Shown here: positions 16,663 through 25,832 of the stretch, in pieces
Layout: each line of letters starts with the position of its first letter
How positions within the stretch are numbered: the stretch's first letter is position 1
Source: Chitinophagales bacterium
Lineage (GTDB): Bacteria > Bacteroidota > Bacteroidia > Chitinophagales > Chitinophagaceae
Direction: 5' to 3'
DNA: 64,000 bases
NCBI GenBank assembly: GCA_017303415.1
Contig: JAFLBJ010000001.1
Coordinates: forward strand, 1,612,001-1,676,000
The notes under the pieces: model-generated
The model's database searches: none
Told to the model about the DNA's origin: nothing
The model's input: the letters and a program-made list of their open reading frames with translations, nothing else
Made by a program: the position numbers and the translations under genes

Positions 16663-18402
16663 ATGCGCATGAGAAAGTCTTCCCCTCTTTTCCTCATCCT
16701 CCTGTTGATGGCATTCCGTTCACAGGCCCAGGTGCCGGTGACCCGCTTTGAAAAGACCATGGGAAAGGAAACACCGGTGTACACCGAAGTGATCGACTGG
16801 TGGCAAAAGCTGGATACGTATTCAGGGAAGGTCAAGATGCTCACCATGGGGATGACCGATGCAGGGTATCCACTCCATCTGGTGGTGATTGCCAACAATG
16901 GCGATCATAATTTTACCAATATCCGGAAGAACAATAAACGCGTTTTCCTGATCAATAATGGCATTCACCCGGGTGAGCCAGATGGTATTGATGCCACCAT
17001 GCTCCTGGCCAAAGACATTGTACTGAATAAGATCAAGCTTCCTGATAATGTGGTGTTGGCGATCATTCCCGTGTATAATATCGGAGGCTGTCTTAACCGT
17101 AGCCCTTATTACCGGGTGGATCAGGATGGGCCCAATGAATTTGGTTTCCGGGGTAATTCGCAAAACCTTGACCTGAACCGTGACTTTATCAAAGCGGATT
17201 CCAAAGAAGCCCGATCATTTGCCGAGATATTTCATCTTACCCAACCCGATGTATTTCTGGATAACCACGTCAGCAACGGGGCCGATTATCAGCATGTGAT
17301 GACGCTGATCGCCACGCAGCACAATAAACTGGGTGGAGAAACCGGGACCTATCTGAACAAACAAATGGAACCGGGTATCTATGCCTCGATGAAAAAAAAG
17401 GGGTATGACCTTATACCCTATGTAAACAGTTTTGGAGATACACCCGAAGAAGGCTGGCCTGAATTTTTTGAAGGCCCTCGGTATGGCAGCGGCTATGGCG
17501 CTTTATGGTCCACCTTTTCTTTTGTGGCCGAAACGCATATGCTAAAACCCTATCCTCAACGGGTAGAGTCTACGCTGGAGTTGATGAAGAGTTTTATTGA
17601 TTTTATTTCTGCCAACAGTGAGGCCATTCGCATGGCCCGGGATAAAGACCGCAAAGCCGTGTTGAACCAGGTTGAATTTCCGCTGACATGGAAACTTGAT
17701 AAGAGCCGGTACAGCGAGCGCTTATACAAAGGGTTTAAGTCGGGATATAAACCCAGCGAGATTTCGGGACAGAACCGGTTGTATTATGACCGGGCAAAAC
17801 CCTATGAGACCACGGTCAGGTTTTATAATTTCTATGAGCCTGAACTGGTGGTGCGTAAACCAAAGGCCTATATCATTCCACAGGGATGGTGGCCGGTGAT
17901 CGATCTGTTAAAGATCAATAAAGTGCAGATGCAGGTGTTGAAAAAAGATACCCTGATCGAAGTGGAAGTGTACCACATTGATGATTATAAATCTGCCACA
18001 CGCCCTTATGAATCCCATCACATGAACACGGATGTGAAAACTTCGGTCACTAAAGAGATGGTGAAATTCAGAAAAGGGGATATCTATATTCCCATGAACC
18101 AGGTGGCCAATCGTTTTTTGATAGAAACGTTGGAGCCCCGAGCGCCGGATTCCTATTTTGCCTGGAATTATTTCGATGGTATACTCGGGCGAAAAGAAGG
18201 TTTCTCCGGCTATGTGTTCGAGGAAACAGCCGCGGAATATCTGAAAACCCATCCCGAACTAAAAACGAAATTGGAAGAGAAAAGAATGGCCGATAGCAAT
18301 TTCGCGAAGAACGGGCGCGCGCAATTGAATTTTGTCTATGAAAATTCGGTGTTCTTCGAACCGGATTATTTAAGGTATCCGGTGTATAGGGTGGGGAATT
18401 AA
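16663..18402 (+). CDS. Secreted M14 zinc carboxypeptidase
   Basis: 579 residues with a signal peptide (cut after RSQA, about 22). The zinc-binding set is present: His102 and Glu105 in NGIHPGEPDG, DLNRDF at 170-175 and His202 in DNHVSNG. No additional amidotransferase-like domain is present, unlike the longer M14 protein at 3108-5678; the C-terminal 200 residues are beta-rich (RFYNFYEPELVVRKPKAY). It probably works in the periplasm on peptides or cell-wall fragments. ATG at 16663 or 16669 are both possible. Followed at once by a pair of REP-like hairpins. Confidence 0.87.
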   Translation: MRMRKSSPLFLILLLMAFRSQAQVPVTRFEKTMGKETPVYTEVIDWWQKLDTYSGKVKMLTMGMTDAGYPLHLVVIANNGDHNFTNIRKNNKRVFLINNGIHPGEPDGIDATMLLAKDIVLNKIKLPDNVVLAIIPVYNIGGCLNRSPYYRVDQDGPNEFGFRGNSQNLDLNRDFIKADSKEARSFAEIFHLTQPDVFLDNHVSNGADYQHVMTLIATQHNKLGGETGTYLNKQMEPGIYASMKKKGYDLIPYVNSFGDTPEEGWPEFFEGPRYGSGYGALWSTFSFVAETHMLKPYPQRVESTLELMKSFIDFISANSEAIRMARDKDRKAVLNQVEFPLTWKLDKSRYSERLYKGFKSGYKPSEISGQNRLYYDRAKPYETTVRFYNFYEPELVVRKPKAYIIPQGWWPVIDLLKINKVQMQVLKKDTLIEVEVYHIDDYKSATRPYESHHMNTDVKTSVTKEMVKFRKGDIYIPMNQVANRFLIETLEPRAPDSYFAWNYFDGILGRKEGFSGYVFEETAAEYLKTHPELKTKLEEKRMADSNFAKNGRAQLNFVYENSVFFEPDYLRYPVYRVGN

Positions 18403-18408
18403 TTTTTT

Positions 18409-18470
18409 CTCGCTGCTGTGCGAAACCTCTGGTTTCGCACGTGTATCTTGTCGCCTCTGGCGACACGAGT
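18409..18470. repeat. Pair of REP-like hairpins (GCCTCTGGC type)
   Basis: Two palindromes in tandem: GTGCGAAACC-TCT-GGTTTCGCAC (18418-18440) and GTCGCC-TCT-GGCGAC (18450-18464), each with a TCT loop. The same pair, with small changes, occurs twice in facing orientation at 41516-41663. It lies between the convergent M14 peptidase and MFS genes, where it could end both transcripts. Confidence 0.9.
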
Positions 18471-18497
18471 AAAGTTCAATGCTATGCGCGTAAATAT

Positions 18498-19703
18498 TTA
18501 ATTTTTGTCGACCTTCTTAAAAATAAACCTTCCAATAACCATAGTGGTAAACAACACCGCAATACTCAAATACCCCACCCAATTGTAGTGCATTATTTTA
18601 CCCGAGGCCTTATCGGTAAACACAATGGCTCCTGCGGCCAGGGAGGCGATCCCGCTTCCCAATTGCTGTACGCTTCCATTCACACTCATAAAACTTCCAC
18701 GTTGTTCACTGGATACCACTTCACTGATCATGGCCTGTGCGGTAACCGCACGACCTGTGGCCAGCATGAACCAGAGTGCAAAGAAGCCCAGGATGATGGA
18801 GAAATGCACATTCGGCATGGCCGTGATGATCAGCACCATGAACAGCGAAAAAAAGACCGACCAGAGAAAGACCGGCAGTTTTCCCACTTTATCTGAATAA
18901 CGTCCGAGGAAAATAGCCGCTACAAATGAAGCGATCCCCCCGGACAGATAGATCAGCGGGATATTGCCTTTGGAGAATCCTTTGTTGAATTCCAGATAGG
19001 GGTTGATAAAAGGGATGATGAGAAAATGCCCCATCATCAACAGACAGGAAAAGATCAGGGCCGTACGCTGGCTTTTATTTTCGACGACTGTTCGGATGGC
19101 ATCGAATCGGATCTTTTGTTCTCCTTTCCGTATATGGGCAACCATCGAGGGAAGGTAAATGATCATAAAGGGGATGAGCACTGTACCTAATCCACCAATA
19201 ACAAGAAAGGGCACATGCCAGTTGAATTTGAAAAGATTGGTAAGATAAAGGCTGATGGGTACGCCCAGGATGGAGGCTGCGGCAAATGCACTCATGACAG
19301 CTCCCATGGCGCGGCCTCTTCGTTCATAGGTAAAAAGATCGGCTACAATGGCCAGGGCCTGTGCACCGAGGATACCACCAAACAATCCAGCCAGAATACG
19401 GGCGGTCAATAAGAGGCCATAGCTGGGGGCCACCCCACATGCCAGGGTTCCGAGGATGAAACCAATATAGGCGACGATGAGTGCCTTCTTTCGGTCAAAC
19501 CGGTCAATGACCATAGCCACAACGAGACCGGATATACAGGCACTGATGGAATAGGACGCTACGAGTATGCTGAACTGTTGGGCACCGATATGAAAGTAAG
19601 GCATCAGGTAGTTGCTCAGCGGCATCATGATCATGAAGTCGAGGATATGCGTAAAATTCAGTGCCGCGAGCAGAAAGAGGATGATTCGTTCGGTTTTTGT
19701 CAT
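18498..19703 (-). CDS. MFS transporter
   Basis: 401 residues with about twelve hydrophobic segments. The loop between helices 2 and 3 reads DRFDRKKALI, the MFS motif A (DRxGRR-like), and RILAGLFGGILGAQALAI is the helix-4 region. The family moves small solutes with a proton gradient; the closest general type is the sugar-efflux/drug-efflux group, but the substrate cannot be read. It sits next to the sugar-oxidoreductase genes, which might hint at a sugar derivative. Single gene, divergent from the Gfo/Idh/MocA gene. Confidence 0.85.
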   Translation of the reverse strand: MTKTERIILFLLAALNFTHILDFMIMMPLSNYLMPYFHIGAQQFSILVASYSISACISGLVVAMVIDRFDRKKALIVAYIGFILGTLACGVAPSYGLLLTARILAGLFGGILGAQALAIVADLFTYERRGRAMGAVMSAFAAASILGVPISLYLTNLFKFNWHVPFLVIGGLGTVLIPFMIIYLPSMVAHIRKGEQKIRFDAIRTVVENKSQRTALIFSCLLMMGHFLIIPFINPYLEFNKGFSKGNIPLIYLSGGIASFVAAIFLGRYSDKVGKLPVFLWSVFFSLFMVLIITAMPNVHFSIILGFFALWFMLATGRAVTAQAMISEVVSSEQRGSFMSVNGSVQQLGSGIASLAAGAIVFTDKASGKIMHYNWVGYLSIAVLFTTMVIGRFIFKKVDKN

Positions 19704-19745
19704 GTTTCGGAGGCAAATGTCGGGATATTTGTTGAATTCGTGCTA

Positions 19746-19846
19746 TAACCACTGAGACACAGAGGCACAGAGGAATTAATGGAATTGATTTTTGCGTGGA
19801 AAATTTAGTTTATCAAATAACGCTGTGCCCTTGTGACTCTGTGGTA
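19746..19846. repeat. Inverted repeat, CACAGAG family
   Basis: Left arm 19746-19772 (AACCACTGAGACACAGAGGC...) faces right arm 19822-19845 (CTGTGCCCTTGTGACTCTGTGG). It lies in the divergent gap between the MFS and oxidoreductase genes. A second copy is at 43037-43176. Confidence 0.85.
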
Positions 19847-19881
19847 GTAATCCCTATCTTTAAGCTACAAATAAACCCGCT

Positions 19882-21198
19882 ATGAATCGCCGAAAATTTC
19901 TCCGCGACAGTTCCCTCGCCACCGCCGGTATCACCATTCTGAACTTTCCTGTATTTGGAAAGAACGCCCCGAGTAACAAAGTATTGATCGCTGTAATGGG
20001 AGTGAATGGAAGAGGCGCCTATCTGGCAGATTGTTTTTCCCAACTACCCAATGTTGAGGTCGCGTATATCTGTGATGTGGAAGAAAAGGCCATTGCGAAT
20101 GGCTTGCGTCCATTTGCCAATAAACCCCGTGCACCAATGGTGATAAAGGATATTCGTGACCTGGTAAAGATGAAAGATTTTGATGCCCTGGTCATTGCCG
20201 GACCGGATCATTGGCATGCACCGGCCACGATCATGGGAGTGAAGAATGGTAAACATGTGTATGTGGAGAAACCACTCAGTCATAACCCCTACGAAGGAGA
20301 ATTAATGGTTGACCTGATGAAATTGTATCCCAACACCAAAATACAAATGGGTAACCAACGCCGCTCCATGCCCAATCTCATTGATGCGGTGAAACAGGTG
20401 CGGGAGGGTGCCATTGGCGAGGCTTATTTAGGAAAAGCCTGGTATGCGAATAACCGGAAATCCATTGGTACGGGAAAGAAAGTACCTGTACCGGGTACGC
20501 TTGATTTTGATCTCTGGCAAGGCCCCGCTCCGCGTCGTGATTACCAGGACAATTTGGTTCACTACAATTGGCATTGGTTCTGGCATTGGGGAACGGCGGA
20601 AACCTGTAATAACGGAACGCATGAAATTGATATGTGCCGCTGGATGCTGGGAGTCGATTTCCCCACCAAGGTAGCTTCCATTGGCGGACGTTACGCCTTT
20701 AAGGATGATTGGGAAATGCCGGATACCCAGGTGGCCAGTTTTGAATTTGGTACTGCCAAAAGCATCACCTGGGAAGGCCGTAGCTGTAATAAGTTTGAAG
20801 TGGAAGGAGGGGGACGTGGATTCATCATCTACGGCACCAATGGTACGCTGGTAAACCGGGGGAATGATGATTACGCGATCTATGATGCCAATAATAAACT
20901 GGTAAAAGAAATGAAGGCGGGTGCCTCCAATGCCGCCACCAATACGTTAAGCGCCAATGGTAACCTGGATTTTTTCCATTTGCATAATTTCATCAACAGC
21001 ATTCGGGGTGAAGCTACCCTGAATTCTACCATGGATGAAGGACATAAGAGTGTATTACTCTGTCATCTTGCCAATATCGCCCAGCGAAGAGGTACTACCT
21101 TATTCTGCGATCCTTCCAATGGCCATATCACAAATGACTCGGAAGCGATGAAGTTGTGGAGAAGGGAATATGAGAAAGGGTGGGAGCCGGTGGTGTAG
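19882..21198 (+). CDS. Gfo/Idh/MocA oxidoreductase with Tat signal
   Basis: 438 residues. The N-terminus MNRRKFLRDSSLATAGITIL is a twin-arginine signal, so the folded enzyme is exported with its cofactor. The Rossmann part starts KVLIAVMGVNGRGAYLADCF (GxNGRG), and VEKPLSHN at about 133 holds the conserved EKP lysine of the family. Such enzymes oxidise or isomerise sugars or sugar acids with NAD(P). Separated from the DUF1080-Gfo-ApbE genes by a heptad palindrome and convergent with them; a common sugar pathway is an inference. Substrate unknown. Confidence 0.88.
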   Translation: MNRRKFLRDSSLATAGITILNFPVFGKNAPSNKVLIAVMGVNGRGAYLADCFSQLPNVEVAYICDVEEKAIANGLRPFANKPRAPMVIKDIRDLVKMKDFDALVIAGPDHWHAPATIMGVKNGKHVYVEKPLSHNPYEGELMVDLMKLYPNTKIQMGNQRRSMPNLIDAVKQVREGAIGEAYLGKAWYANNRKSIGTGKKVPVPGTLDFDLWQGPAPRRDYQDNLVHYNWHWFWHWGTAETCNNGTHEIDMCRWMLGVDFPTKVASIGGRYAFKDDWEMPDTQVASFEFGTAKSITWEGRSCNKFEVEGGGRGFIIYGTNGTLVNRGNDDYAIYDANNKLVKEMKAGASNAATNTLSANGNLDFFHLHNFINSIRGEATLNSTMDEGHKSVLLCHLANIAQRRGTTLFCDPSNGHITNDSEAMKLWRREYEKGWEPVV

Positions 21199-21332
21199 GT
21201 TGGATGTTAGATGTTGGATGACGGATGTTGGATGACAGATGACTGACTTCTATCCAAAATTTCATTCCATTTAAGAAACCTTTCATCTGACAACAGTCAT
21301 CCGTCATCTGTCATCCACCATCCAACAACCCC
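21199..21332. repeat. Heptad-array palindrome B
   Basis: Left arm 21199-21243 (GATGTTG, GATGACG, GATGACA words) faces right arm 21283-21330. The spacer shares GACTTCTATC with palindrome A. It begins directly at the stop codon of the oxidoreductase gene and lies between convergent genes. Confidence 0.93.
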
Positions 21333-21335
21333 CTC

Positions 21336-22679
21336 TCACAACCTCTTCAACTTAACACTCCGAAAGTTAACCGCATCACCATGGTCTTGTAATAAAATAC
21401 GACCGGCGGGGGCTTCGCCAAAATTCTCCCAGACCTTGTACTTGCTGATCGCCACAAGATCGCGGTAGGCTTGAGAGCCACGCTGGTATTCCACTACTTT
21501 AATGCCATTGAGATAATGCTCCACGCGGTTATCGGGGTACACAACGATCCTACCCCGGTTCCATTCGCCGGGTTGACGAATAAAACGGGTTGTTTTTTGT
21601 GCTTTGATCAGATCATAAAGTGAAGCGAGCGTGCGATTGCCCTCGCGGCCCATTTTGGCATCGGGGTGCAGACTGTCATCGAGTAATTGATATTCCAACC
21701 CAATGGCCGATCCTGCACTCTTTTCATTCAGCGTGACAAAGTATTTAACACCGCTGTTGGCACCTTTGGTCAATTTAAAATCAAACGAAAGGTCAAAAGC
21801 ACTAAAGGTTTCATTGGTCACAATGTCACCGCCGTTGGTGGATTCACCTCCATTGGAAGCCAGTACACGCAACTCGCCGTTTTCGATCTGCCAGCCTTTC
21901 TCGGGGAAATGGTCTTTGTGTGCGCCGGTCCAGCCGGTAGATGTTTTACCATCAAACAAAAGCGTCAATCCATTTTTCTTTTCCCAGGGGCTTAAGAAAT
22001 TCGGGATCATATTGACAATATAAATTCCATTTGAAGGGCTGGCTTTGAGTTTGGAAGTTTTGATCCGGATATTTCTCCAGTAAACCTTGCGTCCTGCATG
22101 GTCGGGGTTTCCAATACCATGTACCTGTAAGGCAATAAATCCTGTGGCATCTACGGTATCGATCAGAAAGGCCGCTTCTTTTCCATTGATAAAAGTCCGT
22201 AAGGTATGACCGATCGCTTCGATACGGATCTTGTTGTATTCATTTAGCCTGAATGCATCCTGTACCCCTGGATTGAGTGTAAGGGGATAGAGCCATTCAC
22301 GACGCGCCTCGTCATAAATGCCACCTGTCCAGCGACGTGATGAAGGATCTACTTCAAACTGATAACCATATACACGGCCTTTCCCGTTATTTGCTTGCGG
22401 ATCAAAATGGCTGCGGAACTGTACGCCGGTATTGGAAGTGGTATCTTCTACCTTCATTTCCAGTTCCAGGATAAAATCACCGTATTCCTTTTCTGAAACC
22501 AGAAAGGTATTGGGTGAATTGGGAACACTGGTCCCTACAATAGCGCCATCGCGTACCTCGTATTCGCCGGTGCCCGCGACCTTCTTCCAACCGTTGAGGG
22601 TTTTTCCATCAAAAAGCGGTTGCCATTGGGCGTTTGCCTGAAGGGAATAAAGGGCAATAAGCAGAAATATCTTTTTCAT
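21336..22679 (-). CDS. Secreted protein with two DUF1080 (3-keto-disaccharide hydrolase-type) domains
   Basis: 447 residues with a signal peptide (1-17, ANAQ). Two DUF1080 concanavalin-like domains are visible, the first opening QPLFDGKTLNGWKKV (about 20-210), the second LLFDGKTSTGWTGA (about 240-447). DUF1080 members include 3-keto-glycoside hydrolases acting after a Gfo/Idh/MocA dehydrogenase has made a 3-keto sugar, which fits the gene 20 bases upstream. The doubled domain is less common than a single one. Probably periplasmic. Last gene of an ApbE-Gfo-DUF1080 run. Confidence 0.87.
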   Translation of the reverse strand: MKKIFLLIALYSLQANAQWQPLFDGKTLNGWKKVAGTGEYEVRDGAIVGTSVPNSPNTFLVSEKEYGDFILELEMKVEDTTSNTGVQFRSHFDPQANNGKGRVYGYQFEVDPSSRRWTGGIYDEARREWLYPLTLNPGVQDAFRLNEYNKIRIEAIGHTLRTFINGKEAAFLIDTVDATGFIALQVHGIGNPDHAGRKVYWRNIRIKTSKLKASPSNGIYIVNMIPNFLSPWEKKNGLTLLFDGKTSTGWTGAHKDHFPEKGWQIENGELRVLASNGGESTNGGDIVTNETFSAFDLSFDFKLTKGANSGVKYFVTLNEKSAGSAIGLEYQLLDDSLHPDAKMGREGNRTLASLYDLIKAQKTTRFIRQPGEWNRGRIVVYPDNRVEHYLNGIKVVEYQRGSQAYRDLVAISKYKVWENFGEAPAGRILLQDHGDAVNFRSVKLKRL

Positions 22680-22699
22680 GAATTAGTTTTTAAAAAGAA

Positions 22700-23899
22700 T
22701 TAGACAATGTTCTCCCAGCGTTCGATACGCTTGTTGTAGGAGGATTGATTGATCATATCCACACAAATGGCGGAGGTGGCGCCGGTCTGCACATTACTGG
22801 TCGGCAAACCGCCTTCGGTCACTACCTTATGAAATTCCACCAGCGCATACCAGGTACCATCTTTCATTTTTTCTTTTACCAGCGGCATACCGCCTTCTTT
22901 GTTCCATTCTATTTTGGTGGCGCCGGAAACGCCATCAACCGTTTCAAGTTCTTTCCGGGTTTGTTTCTCGGGATAATAATAGCCTTCGTTCATCAATAAT
23001 TCAATGGTGCCCCGGCTTCCTTTGAGTTTAAAGATATATCCTTCGCGTTCATTGGCACAGGTAGCGCCAAAATTGCCGATCATACCAGCTTTATTGTACC
23101 GCAAAACGGCTTGCAGGTTATCAAAGGTCTCCCGGCCATCGGGATAAAAGTCAATTCCACCGGTGGCATAGATCTCATCCGGATGGGTATCATAGGCCCA
23201 GTTGATAAAATCGATCTGATGCGAGAGGAGTTCGGCGGCCAATCCACCACTGTATTCTTTATACATTCGCCAGTTGATCTGGCGGTCGGTATAGCCGTCG
23301 GGTACCGGTCTTCTCCAGTCCCAGTTCCGGTCCCAGCGGCAATGGATCTGCGTCACTTTTCCCAGGGCTCCTCCTTCGATCATATCCCGGATGCGAAAAT
23401 AGAGTGGGGTATATCTGTATTGGTGTCCTACCTGAAAGATCTGTTTGGGGTATTCTTTGCAAAGTCTGACCAGCTTACCTGCCTGTTTACGGTTATAGGT
23501 CATCGTTTTCTCCAGGTAAACATGTTTGCCGGCTTTTAAGGAAGCCACGGCCATTTCGTAATGGAGATGCAGGGGAGCGGCGATCCACACGGCTTCCACT
23601 TCTTTTTTATTGAGCAGATCCTGATAGTTATTGTAATAGGACCAATTCTTACCTGAAAAGTCTTTGCGAAGCGCATCCAATCGAAAAGCAAGGTTATCAC
23701 ATACGGCTACGACATCAAATTTTTCTGGTAGTTCGGTGGCGGTATCGATCAATCCTCTTCCTCTGTCACCACAGCCAATGACACCGATGCGTATCGGTCG
23801 GGAATCCTGCTTGGTGGAAAAGCTTTCCCACATCTGGCGATGAAGGAGAAGGCCACCAGTTAGCCAGGAAGATTGTTTGACAAAATCACGTCTTTTCAT
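22700..23899 (-). CDS. Gfo/Idh/MocA oxidoreductase with Tat-type signal
   Basis: 399 residues. MKRRDFVKQSSWLTGGLLLH is a twin-arginine-like signal. The nucleotide-binding start is IRIGVIGCGDRGRGLIDTA, and EKTMTYNRKQAGKLVRL (about 131) is the EKP-like region with Thr in place of Pro. Expected to oxidise a sugar substrate in the periplasm with NAD(P) held tightly. It starts 11 bases after the ApbE gene and is followed 20 bases later by the DUF1080 gene, so the three are cotranscribed. Confidence 0.87.
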   Translation of the reverse strand: MKRRDFVKQSSWLTGGLLLHRQMWESFSTKQDSRPIRIGVIGCGDRGRGLIDTATELPEKFDVVAVCDNLAFRLDALRKDFSGKNWSYYNNYQDLLNKKEVEAVWIAAPLHLHYEMAVASLKAGKHVYLEKTMTYNRKQAGKLVRLCKEYPKQIFQVGHQYRYTPLYFRIRDMIEGGALGKVTQIHCRWDRNWDWRRPVPDGYTDRQINWRMYKEYSGGLAAELLSHQIDFINWAYDTHPDEIYATGGIDFYPDGRETFDNLQAVLRYNKAGMIGNFGATCANEREGYIFKLKGSRGTIELLMNEGYYYPEKQTRKELETVDGVSGATKIEWNKEGGMPLVKEKMKDGTWYALVEFHKVVTEGGLPTSNVQTGATSAICVDMINQSSYNKRIERWENIV

Positions 23900-23910
23900 G
23901 GGCGGAAAAG

Positions 23911-24936
23911 TTAGTTCATTTTCATGATTATTTTTTTCAAAAACCCGCTACTCGCTGTATCCCTTACCTCACCCTGCGCATCGCGGTAAATAAAATAGGC
24001 AGCCATATCTTTTTTGGCTTCAATAAATTCGAGGGCGTTGGCCAGTCCCATCAGCATAAGGGCATTGTCATAGGCATCTGCGGTCATGGCATCGCGGGCC
24101 CAAACGGTTACGCTGATCAGGTCGTTCTTTACGGGATAACCCGTTTTGGGATGAATGATATGATTGGCTTTTGTTCCATTGCTCTCATAATAGTTGCGGT
24201 AGCTGCCGGAAGTTGTTACGGCTCCTTCGGGTACCCGAATTTGCCGTATAAGGATGGGTTGATCCCATTCATTGGTTTCAGGAGATTCGATCCCCACCTG
24301 GAACATTTCCCCCGAAGGTTGTTTTCGGCCTTTGATGCGAATTTCTCCGCCAAGTTCTACCAGGTAGTTCCTGATACCTGCCTGTTCCAGCAAACCAGCC
24401 ATCATATCTACGCTGTATCCTTGCGCGATGCCATTCATATCGATCTGCAGACAGGGATTTTTTTTAGAAACCGTATGCCCGGTGATGATCAGTTTATCTG
24501 ACCCTGTACATTCCAATAATTGGTATATGCTATCCTGCGTGGGGATGGTCATACCTTTTTTTACCCCAAAACCCCAGGCCTGAACCAGCGGTTTGACAGT
24601 GATGTCAAACAGGCCGTTCGTCTCTCTCCAGGTTTCAAGGGAAGCGGTTAGTACTTTTTCAAAATGCGCGTCCATGATCAATCCACCGGTCTCGTTATTA
24701 AAGCGGTTGATCAGCGAATAGGGTTTATACAGGGAAAGTGAACTATCAATGCCATCGAGCAGGTCATCCATCATTTTTATTGTAACCAGGCTATCATTGG
24801 CATAATAGAGGACGCGATAAGTTGTGCCCTGGGCTTTTCCTTCAAGGAGGTAGGATTTGTATTCATTTTCATGGGGATGTAATAGGAACAAGAATAGTGT
24901 AGATATAATAGAGACTATAGTCGGCGCAAGAGGCAT
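23911..24936 (-). CDS. apbE: FAD:protein FMN transferase (ApbE)
   Basis: 341 residues with an N-terminal hydrophobic segment (about 4-20) for export or anchoring. Family motifs: GTTYRVLY, the FDITVKPLVQAWGFG region, DMNGIAQGYSVDMM, ELGGEIRIKG, and the Mg-binding SVTVWARDAMTADAYDNALM near the C-terminus. It attaches FMN to a threonine of extracytoplasmic flavoproteins. First gene of the run with the Gfo/Idh/MocA and DUF1080 genes; no obvious flavinylated partner (FMN-binding domain) is in the window, so the target is unknown. Confidence 0.9.
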   Translation of the reverse strand: MPLAPTIVSIISTLFLFLLHPHENEYKSYLLEGKAQGTTYRVLYYANDSLVTIKMMDDLLDGIDSSLSLYKPYSLINRFNNETGGLIMDAHFEKVLTASLETWRETNGLFDITVKPLVQAWGFGVKKGMTIPTQDSIYQLLECTGSDKLIITGHTVSKKNPCLQIDMNGIAQGYSVDMMAGLLEQAGIRNYLVELGGEIRIKGRKQPSGEMFQVGIESPETNEWDQPILIRQIRVPEGAVTTSGSYRNYYESNGTKANHIIHPKTGYPVKNDLISVTVWARDAMTADAYDNALMLMGLANALEFIEAKKDMAAYFIYRDAQGEVRDTASSGFLKKIIMKMN

Positions 24937-25016
24937 ATTAATAATTAGGGATTGTTTTACTTTTAGTCCTATGCAAATCTAACAACATTTCTTCCCTTAT
25001 ATTCATTTGCCTTCCA

Positions 25017-25670
25017 TGGCCCTGAAAGGGCCTCCCGTTTGTAGAAAACCCCCAATTAATACGCCCGACCCTGAAGGGGTCGCCCAAAAAAATTCAAGTC
25101 AATCAATCGGTGAAAAAATATATCTGGAATCGTATTCGATGGCAAATTGTTCAAGAAGTTCAAGATATTCCTCCCGGAAAGTCCTTTTCCTATGATGAAT
25201 TTCTTGATTTTTAACGTAGTTAATTACACGATCGATTTGGGAATGGGAATAGGAGAAAACGCCATATCCCGACTGCCATGCAAATGAGCCACGGACTATT
25301 CGGTTTGTGAGAATATATGCATGGGTAGCCAATTTGATTTCCTTTACAAAGTCGGAAATGAGTACCGAAGGTTGATAGCCTACAAATAGGTGTAAATGGT
25401 CAGGCATACAGTGAACGGCCAGTAGCTTTGCTTTGCGATACGAAACCAAACCTGATATATATTTATGTAGTTCTTCCTTTCTTTCCTTTGGAATTAAGGA
25501 TTGACGGCCTTTTACGGCAAACACGAAATGCAGATAAAGTTTCGAATAGTTTCCTGCCATGGGGTTCGCTTTACTCTTTTTAAACAGTGTTAATAAAAAC
25601 GGGAGACCCCTTCAGGGTCTGGGCGCATTTGGTTGTTGTTTGCTACAAACGGGGGGCCCTTTCAGGGCCA
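25017..25670. mobile_element. RAYT element with inverted REP-like ends
   Basis: A transposase gene of the RAYT/IS200-like type is flanked by two roughly 65-70 base ends that are reverse complements. Left end: hairpins GGCCCTGAAAGGGCC (25018-25032) and GACCCTGAAGGGGTC (25067-25081), joined by a spacer with CCCGTTTGTAG. Right end: AGACCCCTTCAGGGTCT (25604-25620) and GGCCCTTTCAGGGCC (25655-25669), joined by CTACAAACGGG. The paired hairpins are the REP-type substrates expected for such an enzyme. No further copy of the hairpins is seen in the window. Confidence 0.85.
25099..25560 (-). CDS. REP-associated tyrosine transposase (RAYT, Y1 family)
   Basis: 153 residues. The HUH motif is H55-L-H57 in MPDHLHLFV, and the catalytic tyrosine is Tyr115 in RVINYVKNQEIHHRK. 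WQSGYGVFSYS is the diagnostic RAYT/TnpA_REP segment. The enzyme cuts and joins single-stranded DNA at REP hairpins. The gene is intact and flanked by inverted REP-like pairs, so it may be active. No partner TnpB is present. IS200 proper is the nearest alternative, but the HH after the tyrosine and the flanking REP pairs favour RAYT. Confidence 0.93.
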   Translation of the reverse strand: MAGNYSKLYLHFVFAVKGRQSLIPKERKEELHKYISGLVSYRKAKLLAVHCMPDHLHLFVGYQPSVLISDFVKEIKLATHAYILTNRIVRGSFAWQSGYGVFSYSHSQIDRVINYVKNQEIHHRKRTFREEYLELLEQFAIEYDSRYIFSPID

Positions 25671-25832
25671 TATCTAATAAACAAATGAAGGAGGTGTGTA
25701 AAATTGAATGAGATGCAGCACAAGAAATGGAAATCAATTTCGATGATTGTTCTTTTTATTGATTTCCCATTATTTTCAAAAATACTTTAATTGGGTTTGA
25801 TTTCTTCTTAGTGATATATCTATTTTTACGGT
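25671..25832. other. Intergenic gap after the RAYT element
   Basis: AT-rich sequence between the right end of the RAYT element and the dehydrogenase gene. TATTTTTA around 25820 is a weak -7 candidate; I see nothing else. Confidence 0.4.
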
